The notes under the pieces are model-generated. The model had not been told where the DNA came from. It did not search any database and saw only the letters and a list, made by a program, of their open reading frames with translations. Below, one piece after another: positions 63,498-64,000 of a DNA stretch of 64,000 bases; the first letter of the stretch is position 1; the number at the start of each line of letters is the position of its first letter. The DNA comes from Candidatus Sulfurimonas baltica (GTDB lineage Bacteria > Campylobacterota > Campylobacteria > Campylobacterales > Sulfurimonadaceae), in NCBI RefSeq assembly GCF_015265455.1, contig NZ_CP054492.1, positions 2,480,001-2,544,000 on the forward strand, written 5' to 3'. A program made the translations under genes and the position numbers.

Positions 63498-64000
63498 TAC
63501 TATTACATATCGTGAAGCTGTTAGAGAAGCTATCCGTAAAGCTATGAGTGAAGATGAACGAGTTTTTTTGATGGGTGAAGATGTTGGTAATTATGGTGGT
63601 TCTTACGCAGTTAGCAGAGGACTTTTAGATGAGTTTGGCCGTGAACGAATCATAGATACACCTCTTAGTGAATCAGCTTTTACAGGTGCGGGTATTGGTG
63701 CAGCAATGAACGGAATGAGACCTATTGTAGAGATTATGACTGTAAATTTTAGCCTTTTAGCACTCGATCAGATTATAAATAATGCTGGAAGTTTGCTTCA
63801 CATGTCAGGAGGACAGTTCAATGTTCCTTTAGTTATTCGTATGGCAACAGGTGTCGGCAATCAATTAGGTGCCCAACACTCTCACTCACTAGAGGGATGG
63901 CTGTCATATATAGTTGGTGTAAAAGTTTTAACACCAGCAACGGTACAAGATGCTTATGACATGATTGGTTTGGCTTTGAGTGATCCAGACCCTGTTCTGG
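63490..64000 (+). CDS. pdhB: Pyruvate dehydrogenase-type E1 component beta subunit, cut by window end
   Basis: Starts at ATG 63490 inside the alpha gene, after GGAGG. The 170 visible residues include [77 protein letters not shown] and [17 protein letters not shown]. The reading frame is open at base 64000. An E2 gene would be expected downstream. Confidence 0.9.
   Translation, partial: MDNTITYREAVREAIRKAMSEDERVFLMGEDVGNYGGSYAVSRGLLDEFGRERIIDTPLSESAFTGAGIGAAMNGMRPIVEIMTVNFSLLALDQIINNAGSLLHMSGGQFNVPLVIRMATGVGNQLGAQHSHSLEGWLSYIVGVKVLTPATVQDAYDMIGLALSDPDPVL

Overview
The window looks like chromosomal DNA from a sulfur- or hydrogen-oxidising member of the Campylobacterota, most like Sulfurimonas. 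Signs are the AT-rich genes with short operons, a ccoNOQP operon trailed by FixH-like and DUF4006 genes, a cytochrome bc1 with a di-heme c1, four-subunit pyruvate:ferredoxin oxidoreductase, a CheB without a receiver domain, a stand-alone FlhB C-terminal paralogue and a DUF507 gene. The genus is inferred from gene content and family knowledge, not from a search.

Layout. 1-6.4 kb: rsmE (cut by the window edge), molybdopterin genes moeA and moaA, queuosine genes queD/queE, a GIY-YIG nuclease gene sitting between two arrays of palindromic repeats, and a DUF2846/SHOCT-like lipoprotein. 6.5-9 kb: a major porin, an RDD membrane protein and a further repeat array. 9-16 kb: petABC (bc1 complex), a glycosyltransferase-like gene, mnmG, a Sel1-repeat gene, ribE with an ATT start. 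16-24.6 kb: flhB-like, recQ, mnmC-like, three poorly known genes, luxS and an MCP-cheB-cheR module. 24.7-31 kb: porGDAB, a HAD phosphatase, a peptide-binding protein, rplM-rpsI. 31-35.4 kb: a small beta-barrel protein and a large repeat-bearing lipoprotein. 35.5-44.8 kb: addB and addA, split by an accessory block (AAA/DUF4143 ATPase, Septu-like AAA ATPase, frameshifted HNH nuclease, DUF1016 remnant). 44.8-49.7 kb: cbb3 oxidase operon. 49.9-56 kb: carA, DUF507, motE-like, fliJ-like, purA, hisZ-like, a class V aminotransferase. 56-64 kb: uppP, pcm-like, lpd, a fused lplA-lipA, acs and the E1 subunits of a pyruvate dehydrogenase-type complex (cut by the window end).

How it fits together. The bc1 complex and cbb3 oxidase make a microaerobic respiratory chain. 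Pyruvate can become acetyl-CoA through the ferredoxin enzyme and probably also through a lipoate-dependent dehydrogenase whose cofactor genes (lplA-lipA, lpd) and an acetyl-CoA synthetase lie beside it. AddAB and RecQ cover recombination, and the block inside addBA looks like an acquired defence module.

Three genome-level signals stand out. First, a 10-bp palindrome CTACATGTAG occurs 13 times, always inside genes and nearly always in one reading frame. Second, a family of intergenic hairpins keeps a constant outer frame (CGTCAT...ATCT) while both arms change together. Third, the accessory block splitting addBA carries a slippery heptamer at the exact point where the HNH gene changes frame.
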